From Curtobacterium sp. UCD-KPL2560 (GTDB lineage: Bacteria > Actinomycetota > Actinomycetes > Actinomycetales > Microbacteriaceae), in assembly GCF_001705035.1 (NCBI RefSeq), contig NZ_MCIG01000009.1, positions 1-64,000 on the forward strand: a stretch of DNA of 64,000 bases, given 5' to 3'. Positions 52,777 to 61,107 of the stretch are shown in pieces (the stretch's first letter is position 1; each line of letters opens with the position of its first letter). The notes below the pieces were generated by a model. It searched no databases, was not told the origin of the DNA, and saw only the letters and a program-made list of their open reading frames with translations. The translations under genes and the position numbers were made by a program.

Positions 52777-54035
52777 GCGTTCCCGGCCAGACCGGTCCGG
52801 CGTCGCCCGTCGTCGCGACCACGGGCAACCTGGCACGGTCCGCTGCGTGGTCGACCGGTGGGATCGTCGCGCAGGGCGTGGCCCGGCTGGCGTACACCGT
52901 CCTGATCGGCCGGGCGCTCGGGTCCGCCGACCTCGGGCACGTCAGCGCCATCCTGTCCCTGTCGATCTTCGCCGCACTCGTGTGGCCCACCGCCGCGGGC
53001 AACGCCGCCAGCCGGTTCATCGCGTTCGCGGTGGCGCGGGGCCACGACGACCGCGCGGTCGTGCGGCTCCTCACCCGCACCTGGGCGGTGTCGGTCGTGG
53101 TGCTCGGCGCCGTGGCGGTCCCCGTCGCGTGGGGGTGGACGCACGACGGCGTGCTCGCCGCCACGGCCGCCTGGGCCGTCGCCGGGTACGGGGCGTACGC
53201 GTACGCCCGCACCGGCACGCTCGGACGGGGCCGCGCACGTCGGGTCGGGATCGCGGACGTCGGCACCGGCGTGCTGTCCGTCGCCGGGCTCGTGGTCGTG
53301 CTCGCCCTCGGTGCGGACGCGTTCGTCCTCGTGCCGATCTCCCTCGGGTACACGGTCTTCGCGGTGCTCTGCTGGCCGACGGGTGTCAGCGGCGCGACGG
53401 AGCTGCCCCGGACGGGCGTGCTGTCCTTCGCCGCGTGGAACGTCCTCGCGGGCCTCGCCACGAACGGTCTGCTGCAGCTCGCGATGATCAGCGCCGAGGT
53501 GTTCGCCGCGCCGGCACAGGTGGGCGTCTACGCGGCGGCCTTCACGATCGCGACCCCGGCCTCCATGGTGGGCCAGGCGGTCAGCCAGATCATCGTCCCG
53601 GCCTTCGCGCACGAGGCGGGCAACGGCTCCCTGCGCGACCGGCGCCGGCTCGGGGTGTTCCTGGCCTTCGCGGCGGGCTGCCTGGTGCTCTTCGGCGCGG
53701 TCGCGGCCCTCGCCGGGATCGTCATGCCGCTGTTCTACCCGGAGCAAGGCGTCGCCGCGGTGCCGGTGCTGCGCGGGCTGCTCGTCGGCGTGTACGTCTT
53801 CACGATCGCCCTCGTCCCCGCCGCGTTCCTGCTCGCCGCGGGGCGCTCGGGCGAGGTCGCGGTGGCGTCGCTCACCGGGCTCGTGGTCGGCGTCGTCGTG
53901 ATCCTGCTCGCGGCCCCGGCGTCGCCGCTGACCGCCGGGACGACGGGGTTCGTCGTCGGGTCGGTCGTCAGCCTGGTCGCGCTCGTCGTGGTCGGCCTGC
54001 GGGCCGGACCTGCCGGAGCAGTCCGGCGGGACTGA
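52773..54035 (+). CDS. polysaccharide flippase-like (Wzx/MATE-type) membrane protein
   Basis: A 420-residue protein with about 12 membrane spans. It starts NLARSAAWSTGGIVAQGVARLAYTVLIGRALG, the usual entry of Wzx-type lipid-linked oligosaccharide flippases, and later has QVGVYAAAFTIATPASMVGQAVSQIIVPAFAHE. The GTG at 52773 overlaps the upstream stop. It would flip undecaprenyl-linked sugar units outwards, acting with the O-antigen ligase/polymerase-type proteins at 58124 and 61108. Confidence 0.85.
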   Translation: MSVPGQTGPASPVVATTGNLARSAAWSTGGIVAQGVARLAYTVLIGRALGSADLGHVSAILSLSIFAALVWPTAAGNAASRFIAFAVARGHDDRAVVRLLTRTWAVSVVVLGAVAVPVAWGWTHDGVLAATAAWAVAGYGAYAYARTGTLGRGRARRVGIADVGTGVLSVAGLVVVLALGADAFVLVPISLGYTVFAVLCWPTGVSGATELPRTGVLSFAAWNVLAGLATNGLLQLAMISAEVFAAPAQVGVYAAAFTIATPASMVGQAVSQIIVPAFAHEAGNGSLRDRRRLGVFLAFAAGCLVLFGAVAALAGIVMPLFYPEQGVAAVPVLRGLLVGVYVFTIALVPAAFLLAAGRSGEVAVASLTGLVVGVVVILLAAPASPLTAGTTGFVVGSVVSLVALVVVGLRAGPAGAVRRD

Positions 54036-54160
54036 TCCGGCACCGGCGGGACGCTTCCGCGCCGGTGCACGCCGACGGTTCCCCGCCGGTGCGCAGTGAC
54101 GGCCCGCCGGTGTAGCGGGGACGCGCCGGTGCCGCGGTGCCGAGCCCGCGCGGCGAGGAC
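54036..54160. repeat. degenerate tandem repeats with CGCCGGTG units
   Basis: Four or five copies of CGCCGGTG, about 15-30 bp apart, fill the gap between the convergent flippase and GT2 genes. Confidence 0.55.
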
Positions 54161-55180
54161 TCAGACGAACCGGCGGACGACGCCCCAGTAGGCGCGCATC
54201 ACTGCCTGCAGGACCCCGGCACCCGGGGGGAGCGGGAACACCTGCTGGTCGAGCGTCGCCGTGAGCAGGCGCGCCATGCGGCGGTCGTCGACCACGGCCG
54301 CGGCCTCGACCCGGGCACGGCGCTCGACGAGCCACTGCCGGTTGTCGCGGATCCAGCGCCGGGCCTCGTGGTGCTGCGGACCCCAGCCCTGTGCGCGGGC
54401 GACGACTCCCATCGCGAGCCCGATCGCCCACGCGGGCAACGCGGTGGCTGCTCGCAGGCGCGGGCCGTAGAGCGTGGCCAGGAAGATGCGGCGGTTGCGC
54501 TCGAGCAGGAACATCTTGCGGGCGTTCCGGCTGAACTCGTAGTGGTGCAGCACGACCGCGTCGGGGACGAACACCACGCGGAGCCCGAGCTGCCAGGTGC
54601 GCCAGCTGAGGTCGACGTCCTCGTGGTAGGCGAAGTAGGTGTCCTCGAACCCGCCCACACGCTCCCAGAGCTCGCGTCGGAGCACCAGGCCCGCACCCGA
54701 CGCGGACGCGATGTCCTGCTCCGTGGTGTGCGCGCTCGCGGGCTCGCCGTACGCGCCGGCCCAGCTGAGGCCGACCACGTGGACCGGGTTCCCCGCGGAG
54801 TTCATGGTGTCGGGACGGTCGGCGAGCCGGATGCTGCCGCTCGCTATGCCGACGTCGGGGCGGGCCGCCACCCGGACGAGTGCGGCGAGGGCGTCGGGCC
54901 GGACCTCGGCGTCGGAGTTCACGAGCCCGAGGTACGTCGTCGTGACGCCCTCGGCACCCAGGTTGACGCCGCCGGCGAATCCGAGGTTCTCGTCCGGCGT
55001 GCGGACGGTCAGACGGGGGTCGTCCGGCAGGGTCCGCACGGCGTCCGAGGTGCACCCGTTGTCGACGAGCACGATCGAGACGTCCACGCCCTCGGAGTCG
55101 AGCACCGAGCGGACGGCGGCGTGCAGGACGGGTTCGTCACCGTACGCCAGCATGACGACGGTGACGTCCGGAGCGGTCAT
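54161..55180 (-). CDS. GT2-family glycosyltransferase
   Basis: A 339-residue GT-A enzyme: VTVVMLAYGDEPVLHAAVRSVL, IVLVDNGCTSDA, TPDENLGFAGGVNLG, LVNSDAEVRPDALAAL, and TYFAYHEDVDLSWRTWQLG near the active site. Its C-terminal part, with LERNRRIFLATLYGP and a run of amphipathic residues, resembles rhamnosyltransferase-type enzymes. It overlaps the DUF2304 gene by 4 bp and belongs to a three-gene minus-strand operon. Confidence 0.87.
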   Translation of the reverse strand: MTAPDVTVVMLAYGDEPVLHAAVRSVLDSEGVDVSIVLVDNGCTSDAVRTLPDDPRLTVRTPDENLGFAGGVNLGAEGVTTTYLGLVNSDAEVRPDALAALVRVAARPDVGIASGSIRLADRPDTMNSAGNPVHVVGLSWAGAYGEPASAHTTEQDIASASGAGLVLRRELWERVGGFEDTYFAYHEDVDLSWRTWQLGLRVVFVPDAVVLHHYEFSRNARKMFLLERNRRIFLATLYGPRLRAATALPAWAIGLAMGVVARAQGWGPQHHEARRWIRDNRQWLVERRARVEAAAVVDDRRMARLLTATLDQQVFPLPPGAGVLQAVMRAYWGVVRRFV

Positions 55181-55677
55181 GCGTCGTGGTCCGTGCCCGC
55201 GCGCCCGGTCGGTGCGTCGGCGGGCAGCGCGACGCGCTCACGGGTGACGGACGGCGACCCCGCTACGGGAGCCGCGGCGGGGCCGGCCACGACCGGTGCG
55301 GAGGTGTCCGTGGGGACGGTTCCGGCGGCACGGCGCTCGAGCCGACCGATCCGCTCCTCGAGCAGGGCGCTCTCCTCGGCCAGCACGCGGGTCTTGTCCT
55401 CGAGCACGGTGAGCTCGGCGCTCTGCGACACCGACACCATGAAGAGCAGCACGAGGCAGACGAAGAAACCGAGGTTCGTCGGCACCGAGAAGCCGAGGGC
55501 GGCGGCGGTCCCGACGAGCAGCCCCGGGAAGACCGCGACGACGAGGGCCACCACGCCGGCCACGATCCACCAGAGCGCGTGGCGCTCGCGGAGCCGGCGA
55601 CGACGGAGCAGCTCGACGACCGCCACCAGGACGAGCAGGGCGACGACGATGCCGAAGACGTAGGTGGTGACGTTCAC
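55177..55677 (-). CDS. DUF2304-family membrane protein
   Basis: A 166-residue protein with three membrane spans: TYVFGIVVALLVLVAVVELL, HALWWIVAGVVALVVAVFPGLL and NLGFFVCLVLLFMVSVSQSAEL. A coiled-coil-like stretch (VLEDKTRVLAEESALLEERI) and a disordered tail follow. DUF2304 proteins usually lie beside GT2 genes, as here on both sides. The function is unknown; helping a GT2 at the membrane is a guess. GTG at 55677; overlaps both neighbours by 4 bp. Confidence 0.8.
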   Translation of the reverse strand: MNVTTYVFGIVVALLVLVAVVELLRRRRLRERHALWWIVAGVVALVVAVFPGLLVGTAAALGFSVPTNLGFFVCLVLLFMVSVSQSAELTVLEDKTRVLAEESALLEERIGRLERRAAGTVPTDTSAPVVAGPAAAPVAGSPSVTRERVALPADAPTGRAGTDHDA

Positions 55678-56411
55678 GAGCCGGGCACCTCCACCGTGCG
55701 CAGGGAGAGTCGGGGGCGCCACAGGGCGACGACGAGGGCCATCGCGGCACGACCGAGGTAGATCATCGCCTTGAACGGCGCGTGCGAGGGCGTTCCGCCG
55801 GCCCGGACGCGCATCGCGACCGGGATCTGCTCGATCGAGCAGCCGGCGCGGGCGGCGAGCACGAGGGACTCGACCGTGTCGCCGAGGTACTCGGCGGGGT
55901 AGTGCTCGGCGAACAGCTCGAGGGCGCGGGGACCGGCGCCCCGGAAGCCGGACGTGGTGTCGGTCAGCTTCGTGCCCGCGATGCGGGACACCACCGACGC
56001 CAGGACGACCATCGCCCACCGGCGCGGCCCGCGGGTCTCGTAGTCGCCGACTCCGGCGAAGCGCGCGCCGATCACGACGTCCTTGCGCTGCAGCGCGTCG
56101 AGGATCTGTGGCACGCCGGACGGGTCGTGCTGACCGTCGGAGTCGACCTGGACGGCGTAGCGGAAGCCGTTCGCGACGGCGTACTTGAAGCCCGCGCGCA
56201 TCGCGCCGCCGACGCCGAGGTTGAACGGCAGGTCGAGGACCGTCGCGCCCGCACGTCGCGCCACCGCGGCCGTGTCGTCGGCCGAACCGTCGTTGACGAC
56301 GAGGACGGTGGCCCCGGGCAGCGCTGCCTGGACCTCGCGCACCACGTCGCCGACCACCGCGCTCTCGTTGAACGCGGGCATGACGATGAGCGTCTGCTGG
56401 AGCAGGGACAT
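55674..56411 (-). CDS. GT2-family glycosyltransferase, dolichyl-phosphate-sugar synthase-like
   Basis: A 245-residue GT2 enzyme: TLIVMPAFNESAVVGDVV, VLVVNDGSADDTAAVA, LPFNLGVGGAMRAGFKYA, AVQVDSDGQHDP with the DXD-like motif, and IGARFAGVGDYETRG. A C-terminal hydrophobic segment (AMIYLGRAAMALVVALW) may tether it to the membrane. Such enzymes load a sugar onto a polyprenyl phosphate. Followed by the DUF2304 and GT2 genes with 4-bp overlaps. Confidence 0.87.
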   Translation of the reverse strand: MSLLQQTLIVMPAFNESAVVGDVVREVQAALPGATVLVVNDGSADDTAAVARRAGATVLDLPFNLGVGGAMRAGFKYAVANGFRYAVQVDSDGQHDPSGVPQILDALQRKDVVIGARFAGVGDYETRGPRRWAMVVLASVVSRIAGTKLTDTTSGFRGAGPRALELFAEHYPAEYLGDTVESLVLAARAGCSIEQIPVAMRVRAGGTPSHAPFKAMIYLGRAAMALVVALWRPRLSLRTVEVPGS

Positions 56412-56461
56412 GCCGACGATGCTACCAACCGCGGGCGAGCCGCCGGGCGCGCCGGGGACCG

Positions 56462-57940
56462 TCACGCGGGGTGCACCGGGGCGTCGTCGTCGCGGTCGCC
56501 AGCGGCACGACCGGACACGCCGACGGGCACGCCGTCCGCCGCGTGGTCGGACACCCGTTCGGACGCACCGTGCACACCGGAAGCACCGGAAGCACCGGAA
56601 GCACCGGAAGCACCGGAAGCACCGGGCGCACCGTGCCCACCGCGCGCCTCGGGTGCACCGGGCGTCCCGTCGGCCACGGGCCGCGCACCCGGCCGGTCGG
56701 TCGCGACGCTGCCGACCCGGAAGAACACCACCGCGAACGCGACGAGCAGCGCCGCTCGACCCCAGATGCCGACCGCCATCGCCTGGTTCGCCCACGTCGA
56801 GGTGCCGATGCCGACGGCGATGTAGAACGTGTTGCGGAAGAACCCGACGAACGCGCAGATGTCCGCCACCAGGTACGCGGCGATCCACCACCCGCCGATC
56901 CGTACGACGACGAAGAACGGCAGCAGCCACAGCACGTACTGCGGCGAGGCCACCTTGTTGCACACCATGTAGACGGCCAGCAGTGCGGCCGCCGACTCGA
57001 TCCACGGCGTCGTGCCCCGGCGGAGCGCGAGCACGACCGTGACGACGAGCACCGCGAGGATACCGATCGCGGTCGTCACGGTGGACAGGGTGCCCATCAG
57101 CGTCTGGAAGGAGCCTTCCGGGGCCATCGACCAGGGCATCAGGCCGTAGAACCAGATCGACATCGTCGACGGGCTGATCGGGCGGCCGGCCTGGAACCGG
57201 AACACCGAGAGCCACCCGTCCAGGTTGATCAGCGCGAACGGCACGTTCGCCGCGAGGACGACCCCGATCCCGCTGCCGAGCGCGGCGACGGTGCGCTTGA
57301 CGCGCGCGGCGAGGGCCACGTCGCGGTCGAGCAGCGCCGCGATCGCCAGCGGGGCGAGGAACATCAGCGGGTAGAGCTTGAACGCGCCGCCGAGGCCGAA
57401 GGCCAGGCCCGCCACGGCGTACCGGGTGGTCGTGGACCAGCGTGCGGGCGGACGGACGACGGCGACCAGACCGACGACCGTGCAGACCACCGGAAGCAGG
57501 TCCCAGTTCGAGACCGCGTAGAGCGCGAGCGGGGGCGTCGCCGCCCAGATCCAGGCGCGGCGCCCGGCGATGCGGGCGAGCAGGAGCGTCACGACGACGA
57601 CGATCACGACCGCGACGGCCGCCGTGACGACGAGGAAGCCCCGCGCCGTGTCCACCGGCAGCGCGGTCAGCCAGATCCAGACGCCGGTCAGGGTCGGGTA
57701 CTCGACGGTGCCGTTGCCGATGTCCGACCCGGTGACGTACGGGAACACGTGCGAGGCGAGCTGCCGGACGTCCCACAGGAACTCGACGTCCGAGAAGCAG
57801 CCGAAGCGCGACACCACGGCGTCGCGGGGCAGCACCGAGGGCGCGGTGTCCGTGCACGGCAGCTTGAGCAGCAGGTTCAGCACGGTCAGGACGGCGGCCA
57901 CCACGCACATGGCGAGACGTTCAGGAAGTCGGGGGTGCAC
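56462..57940 (-). CDS. GT87/DUF2029-like GT-C mannosyltransferase-type membrane protein with Gly-Ala-Ser repeat tail
   Basis: About 492 residues with some 10 to 12 membrane spans. The first outer loop has DVEFLWDVRQLASHVFPYV and GNGTVEYPTLTG; later segments FGLGGAFKLYPLMFLAPLAI and CNKVASPQYVLWLLPF are typical of GT87-like polyprenyl-phosphate sugar users. The C-terminal 70 residues are polar, and include five perfect 9-bp repeats that encode (GAS)5. GTG at 57940 or ATG at 57910 is the likely start; the longer frame runs through two palindromic repeats and is not credible as coding. Confidence 0.78.
   Translation of the reverse strand: MHPRLPERLAMCVVAAVLTVLNLLLKLPCTDTAPSVLPRDAVVSRFGCFSDVEFLWDVRQLASHVFPYVTGSDIGNGTVEYPTLTGVWIWLTALPVDTARGFLVVTAAVAVVIVVVVTLLLARIAGRRAWIWAATPPLALYAVSNWDLLPVVCTVVGLVAVVRPPARWSTTTRYAVAGLAFGLGGAFKLYPLMFLAPLAIAALLDRDVALAARVKRTVAALGSGIGVVLAANVPFALINLDGWLSVFRFQAGRPISPSTMSIWFYGLMPWSMAPEGSFQTLMGTLSTVTTAIGILAVLVVTVVLALRRGTTPWIESAAALLAVYMVCNKVASPQYVLWLLPFFVVVRIGGWWIAAYLVADICAFVGFFRNTFYIAVGIGTSTWANQAMAVGIWGRAALLVAFAVVFFRVGSVATDRPGARPVADGTPGAPEARGGHGAPGASGASGASGASGASGVHGASERVSDHAADGVPVGVSGRAAGDRDDDAPVHPA
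56575..56619. repeat. five 9-bp repeats (CACCGGAAG) in the GT87-like gene
   Basis: Perfect in-frame tandem copies encode a Gly-Ala-Ser run near the C-terminus; copy-number change would not shift the frame. Confidence 0.9.
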
Positions 57941-57981
57941 CCGGACACGGTACCCGCCACCGTCGCGGTCGTGGGACGCGA

Positions 57982-58026
57982 CGGACGGGAGGCACGGTGG
58001 CGGCCCGGTGTCGCGCCTCCCGTCCG
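57982..58026. repeat. palindromic element B, copy 1 of tandem pair
   Basis: 12-bp perfect arms CGGACGGGAGGC and GCCTCCCGTCCG with a 21-nt loop. Confidence 0.9.
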
Positions 58027-58044
58027 GTGGGTGGTCGCCACCAC

Positions 58045-58089
58045 CGGACGGGAGGCACGGTGCCGGACCGGTGTCGCGCCTCCCGGCCG
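58045..58089. repeat. palindromic element B, copy 2 of tandem pair
   Basis: Same left arm; right arm GCCTCCCGGCCG with one G-T-compatible change. It lies 63 bp after copy 1 and overlaps another inverted repeat at 58087-58114 (10-bp arms). Confidence 0.88.
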
Positions 58090-58123
58090 GTGGGTGGTCG
58101 CGATCACCCACCGGAGCGCGCGG

Positions 58124-59437
58124 TCATGCGGGGTGGTCGGGACGCGGCAGGTGCCGCCGCCAGGAGCGGCGGCGCGCCGCGACCACCAGGACGGTCGTGA
58201 AGAGCATGAGCCCCGCCCCGTGCAGCAGGTAGCTCTCGGCGGTGCTCGTCACCCCGAGGAGCACGAGGATCGCGGCCGGCCAGACGTACGCCACCCCCGG
58301 GAAGGTCGTCGCGGTGACCCAGGCCCGGGCGAACGCGAGCAGCGCGGTGGCGAGCAGGACGAGCATGCCGGCGAGCCCGATCTGGAGCCACGCGTCGACG
58401 AACGCGTTGAGCCCGGAGGTGAAGCGTTCGCCCGTCGGCCCGATGAACGTCGAGTAGGGCACGACGGCCTCGTGCGGCCAGGTCCCGACCCAGCCCCATC
58501 CCTGGACCGGGTACTGGTCGACGAGCACGCGGATCTGCTGCCAGAGCTGGAGCCGCGTCGCGCTGCCGCCAGCCGCCCCGATCTCGGCGAGGATCCGGTG
58601 CCGGGCGATCACCCCCACGACCGCCATGCCGACCACGACCGCGCCGAGCACGGTGTTCGCCACCGGCCGGGTGCGGGGCCGGGCGTGCCGGAGCGCCCAC
58701 AGGGCGAGCGCGGTCACGGCGAGGGCGATCATCGCGAGCCCGGTGATCGGCGACTGCACGAGCATGAGGGCGATCACCGCGAGCGCGGTGGACGCGACGG
58801 CACGCCACGTCGTCACGGAGCGGGTGAGGAACTCCACGACGAAGGTGACCAGCGCCACCGCGGCGACGAAGCCCATGAAGTTGCGGGTGCCGCCGATGCC
58901 CTGGATGGGACCGCCGTACGCGATGGCGCCCTGGATGTCGAACGCGGGGAAGGGCACGTCGAGGACGAGCCCGGACAGCACCTCGAGCCCGAGTGCGACG
59001 ACGAGCAGGATGCGGAAGGCGTCGCCCGCGGCGCGGATCACCTGCACGAGGTCGCGGCCGAGCGCCAGGTAGAGCCCGAGCCCGACGAAGCCGACCATCG
59101 CCACGAAGCCGCGGAGCGCCACCCAGGAGTACGGGCTCCAGAGCACGCTGAGCGCGCAGTACCCGACGAGCGCCAGGAGCGAGAGCGGCAGGACGCCGTG
59201 CCACTCGATGCGGTAGCGCTGTCCGAGCAGGCTCAGGCCGGCGAGCACGACGAGCGTGACGAGCACGGCCCAGGTGCCGGCGCTCCCGACGAGGACGCGC
59301 ACGGTCGGCTCCCCGAACGCGAACAGGACGATCACGGTCGCGAGGGCCTGGCTGAACCGCCCGCCCGCCGAGAACCCGATCCAGGCGGACAGGTAGCGGC
59401 GCGCGAGCGCCCGCCTGCCCACCCTGATGTTCGTCAC
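58124..59437 (-). CDS. O-antigen ligase/polymerase-family membrane protein
   Basis: A 437-residue protein with about 12 membrane spans. The large extracytoplasmic loop typical of the Wzy_C/WaaL family is seen from GPIQGIGGTRNFMGF to QGWGWVGTWPHEAV and SGLNAFVDAWLQIGLAG. Such proteins polymerise or ligate lipid-linked glycans outside the membrane. GTG at 59437 gives MTNIRVGRRAL; a longer frame to 59530 would cover the divergent promoter region. It is one of two such genes within 5 kb. Confidence 0.83.
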   Translation of the reverse strand: MTNIRVGRRALARRYLSAWIGFSAGGRFSQALATVIVLFAFGEPTVRVLVGSAGTWAVLVTLVVLAGLSLLGQRYRIEWHGVLPLSLLALVGYCALSVLWSPYSWVALRGFVAMVGFVGLGLYLALGRDLVQVIRAAGDAFRILLVVALGLEVLSGLVLDVPFPAFDIQGAIAYGGPIQGIGGTRNFMGFVAAVALVTFVVEFLTRSVTTWRAVASTALAVIALMLVQSPITGLAMIALAVTALALWALRHARPRTRPVANTVLGAVVVGMAVVGVIARHRILAEIGAAGGSATRLQLWQQIRVLVDQYPVQGWGWVGTWPHEAVVPYSTFIGPTGERFTSGLNAFVDAWLQIGLAGMLVLLATALLAFARAWVTATTFPGVAYVWPAAILVLLGVTSTAESYLLHGAGLMLFTTVLVVAARRRSWRRHLPRPDHPA

Positions 59438-59558
59438 GGTCCCATCCTCTCGCACTGCTCTGCGAGGTTCCGACGGCGGCCGGGGACGGCGGACGCGGCG
59501 GAGCATCGCGGAGCGTCGATATAGCGGCATGCGATATCGCGACTATGTTCGATCGTCG
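59438..59558. promoter_or_regulatory. divergent promoter region with lower GC
   Basis: Around 59515-59560 the sequence drops in GC and contains two related GATAT-bearing stretches (GATATAGCGG and CGATATCGCG). It presumably drives the ligase gene and the membrane protein gene at 59559. Confidence 0.4.
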
Positions 59559-60962
59559 ATGAAGCGCACGCAGCAGACCCTGACGACCACCCTCGCCGCC
59601 GTGGTCGTGGCCGTCCTGGCGACCGCGTACGCCTGGTACCGGCTCGGACCCGTCGCCCGCGCCACCGTGTGGGCCGAGGACGGCGACGTGTTCTTCGCCG
59701 AGCACCTGCGGTACGGCTCGGTGGGGTCCCTGCTGCACCCGTACGCCGGCTACCTGCACCTGCTGCCGCGGCTCGTCGTCGACCTGGCCGTGCACCGGCC
59801 GATCGAGCAGTACGCCGTCACGGTCTCCGGGGCCAGCTGCGTGATCGCCGGGATCGTGTGCGCCGCCGTCTTCGTGCTCGCGAAGGACGTCGTGCCGGCG
59901 TGGCCGCTGCGGCTCGTGCTCGCCGTGGTGCCGGTCATCGTGCCGATCGCGCCGATCGAGGTGCTCGGGAACGCCGCGAACCTGCACTGGCTCATGCTCC
60001 TGCTCGTGCCGTGGCTCTTCACCGCCCGGGTCCGCACCTGGTGGGCGTCCGCCGCTGTCGCGGTCCTCGCCGCCGTCGCCGTGCTCACCGAACCGCAGAC
60101 GCTGCTGTTCGTGCCGCTCCTGGTCGTGGCGTGGTGGCGGACGCCGCGGACGGCGGAGGACGAGGGGGCCCGGCGACGGGTCGTCACCGCGCTGCCGGTC
60201 ACGGTCGTGACCGTCGTCGGGCTCGCGATGCAGGTCGTCACGGCGCTCACCACCGACCGTCCGACGGCGGCCGGGAACCCCGCCGTCGCGGACGTCGTGC
60301 AGGGCTACCTGTTCGAGCCGCTCGCGGGCACGTTCCTCAAGGAGTCGTTCCGGGTGGCCGGCGCCGTCATCGCGCACGGCCCGGTCGTCCTCCTCGTGCC
60401 GATCGTCGGGATCGCCGTCGTGCTCGTCGGGGGACTCGTCGCCGGGTCCTGGCGCGCACGCGTCCAGATCGTCGCGCTCGTGGTCGGCTCGGTCGGCACC
60501 TGGACCGCGGCCCTCGAGGCCAACAGCTCGGGCGACCGCGGGTGGAGCCAGCCGAACGGCCTGTTCGCCGCGACCATGAGCGCCCCGACGCGGTACGCGG
60601 CACCCGCGGCCATGCTGCTCACCGCGGCCCTCGTCGTCGCCGCAGCGGTCCTGATCGGCCCGCGACCGGCCCTGCGGTCCGGCGCGCTGCGGCTGGTCGA
60701 CCGCAACCGTGTGCTCCGCATCGTCGCCGCGGTCGTCGGCTGGGGTGCGATCGCGGTCGTGGTCGCGGCGGCCGTCGGCTCGGCGGCCCCGGGGCTGTCC
60801 TACCGCAGCGACGGACCCGCGTGGCGCCCGCAGCTCGAGCAGCAGACGGCGCTCTGCCGCGCCGACCCGTCCGGCGCGGCGGTCGTGCAGAACGCCCCGA
60901 AGGCCCTCGACCGGGTCTGGCAGACGAGCGTGCCCTGCGTGCTCGTCGTCGTCGACCGCTGA
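59559..60962 (+). CDS. hypothetical polytopic membrane protein, GT-C-like
   Basis: About 467 residues with 10 or more membrane spans. The first outer loop has the acidic stretch VWAEDGDVFFAEHL followed by LHPYAGYLHLLPRLVVDLA. It resembles GT-C glycosyltransferases in layout, and a C-terminal outer segment contains two cysteines (TALCRADPSG, TSVPCVLVVV). I do not recognise the family with certainty. ATG at 59559 is chosen; 59529 is an alternative. Its surroundings suggest it works on lipid-linked sugars. Confidence 0.65.
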   Translation: MKRTQQTLTTTLAAVVVAVLATAYAWYRLGPVARATVWAEDGDVFFAEHLRYGSVGSLLHPYAGYLHLLPRLVVDLAVHRPIEQYAVTVSGASCVIAGIVCAAVFVLAKDVVPAWPLRLVLAVVPVIVPIAPIEVLGNAANLHWLMLLLVPWLFTARVRTWWASAAVAVLAAVAVLTEPQTLLFVPLLVVAWWRTPRTAEDEGARRRVVTALPVTVVTVVGLAMQVVTALTTDRPTAAGNPAVADVVQGYLFEPLAGTFLKESFRVAGAVIAHGPVVLLVPIVGIAVVLVGGLVAGSWRARVQIVALVVGSVGTWTAALEANSSGDRGWSQPNGLFAATMSAPTRYAAPAAMLLTAALVVAAAVLIGPRPALRSGALRLVDRNRVLRIVAAVVGWGAIAVVVAAAVGSAAPGLSYRSDGPAWRPQLEQQTALCRADPSGAAVVQNAPKALDRVWQTSVPCVLVVVDR

Positions 60963-61107
60963 CGGGCACCTTCCCTGGCACGACCTGACCTGGCCGGTCC
61001 TGGCCCGGCGGGGCCCGGCGAGGCCAGGACCGGCAAGGCCTGTCCTGGCCTCGGTGCTCGGTGCTCGGTGCTCGGTGCTCGGGCCCTCGCCCGTGCCGCG
61101 CTCGCGG
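60963..61107. repeat. intergenic region with 7-bp tandem repeat
   Basis: Between two convergent genes: a purely CCTGGC/GGCCAGG-rich stretch, then four perfect copies of TCGGTGC at 61051-61078 plus a partial copy. No gene. Confidence 0.8.

Noticed and set aside
57941-58111. N-terminal extension of the GT87-like protein
   Set aside because: The open frame continues through two palindromic repeats and encodes near-identical Pro/Arg/Gly segments, not a plausible protein; a GTG or ATG at 57940/57910 fits the first membrane span.
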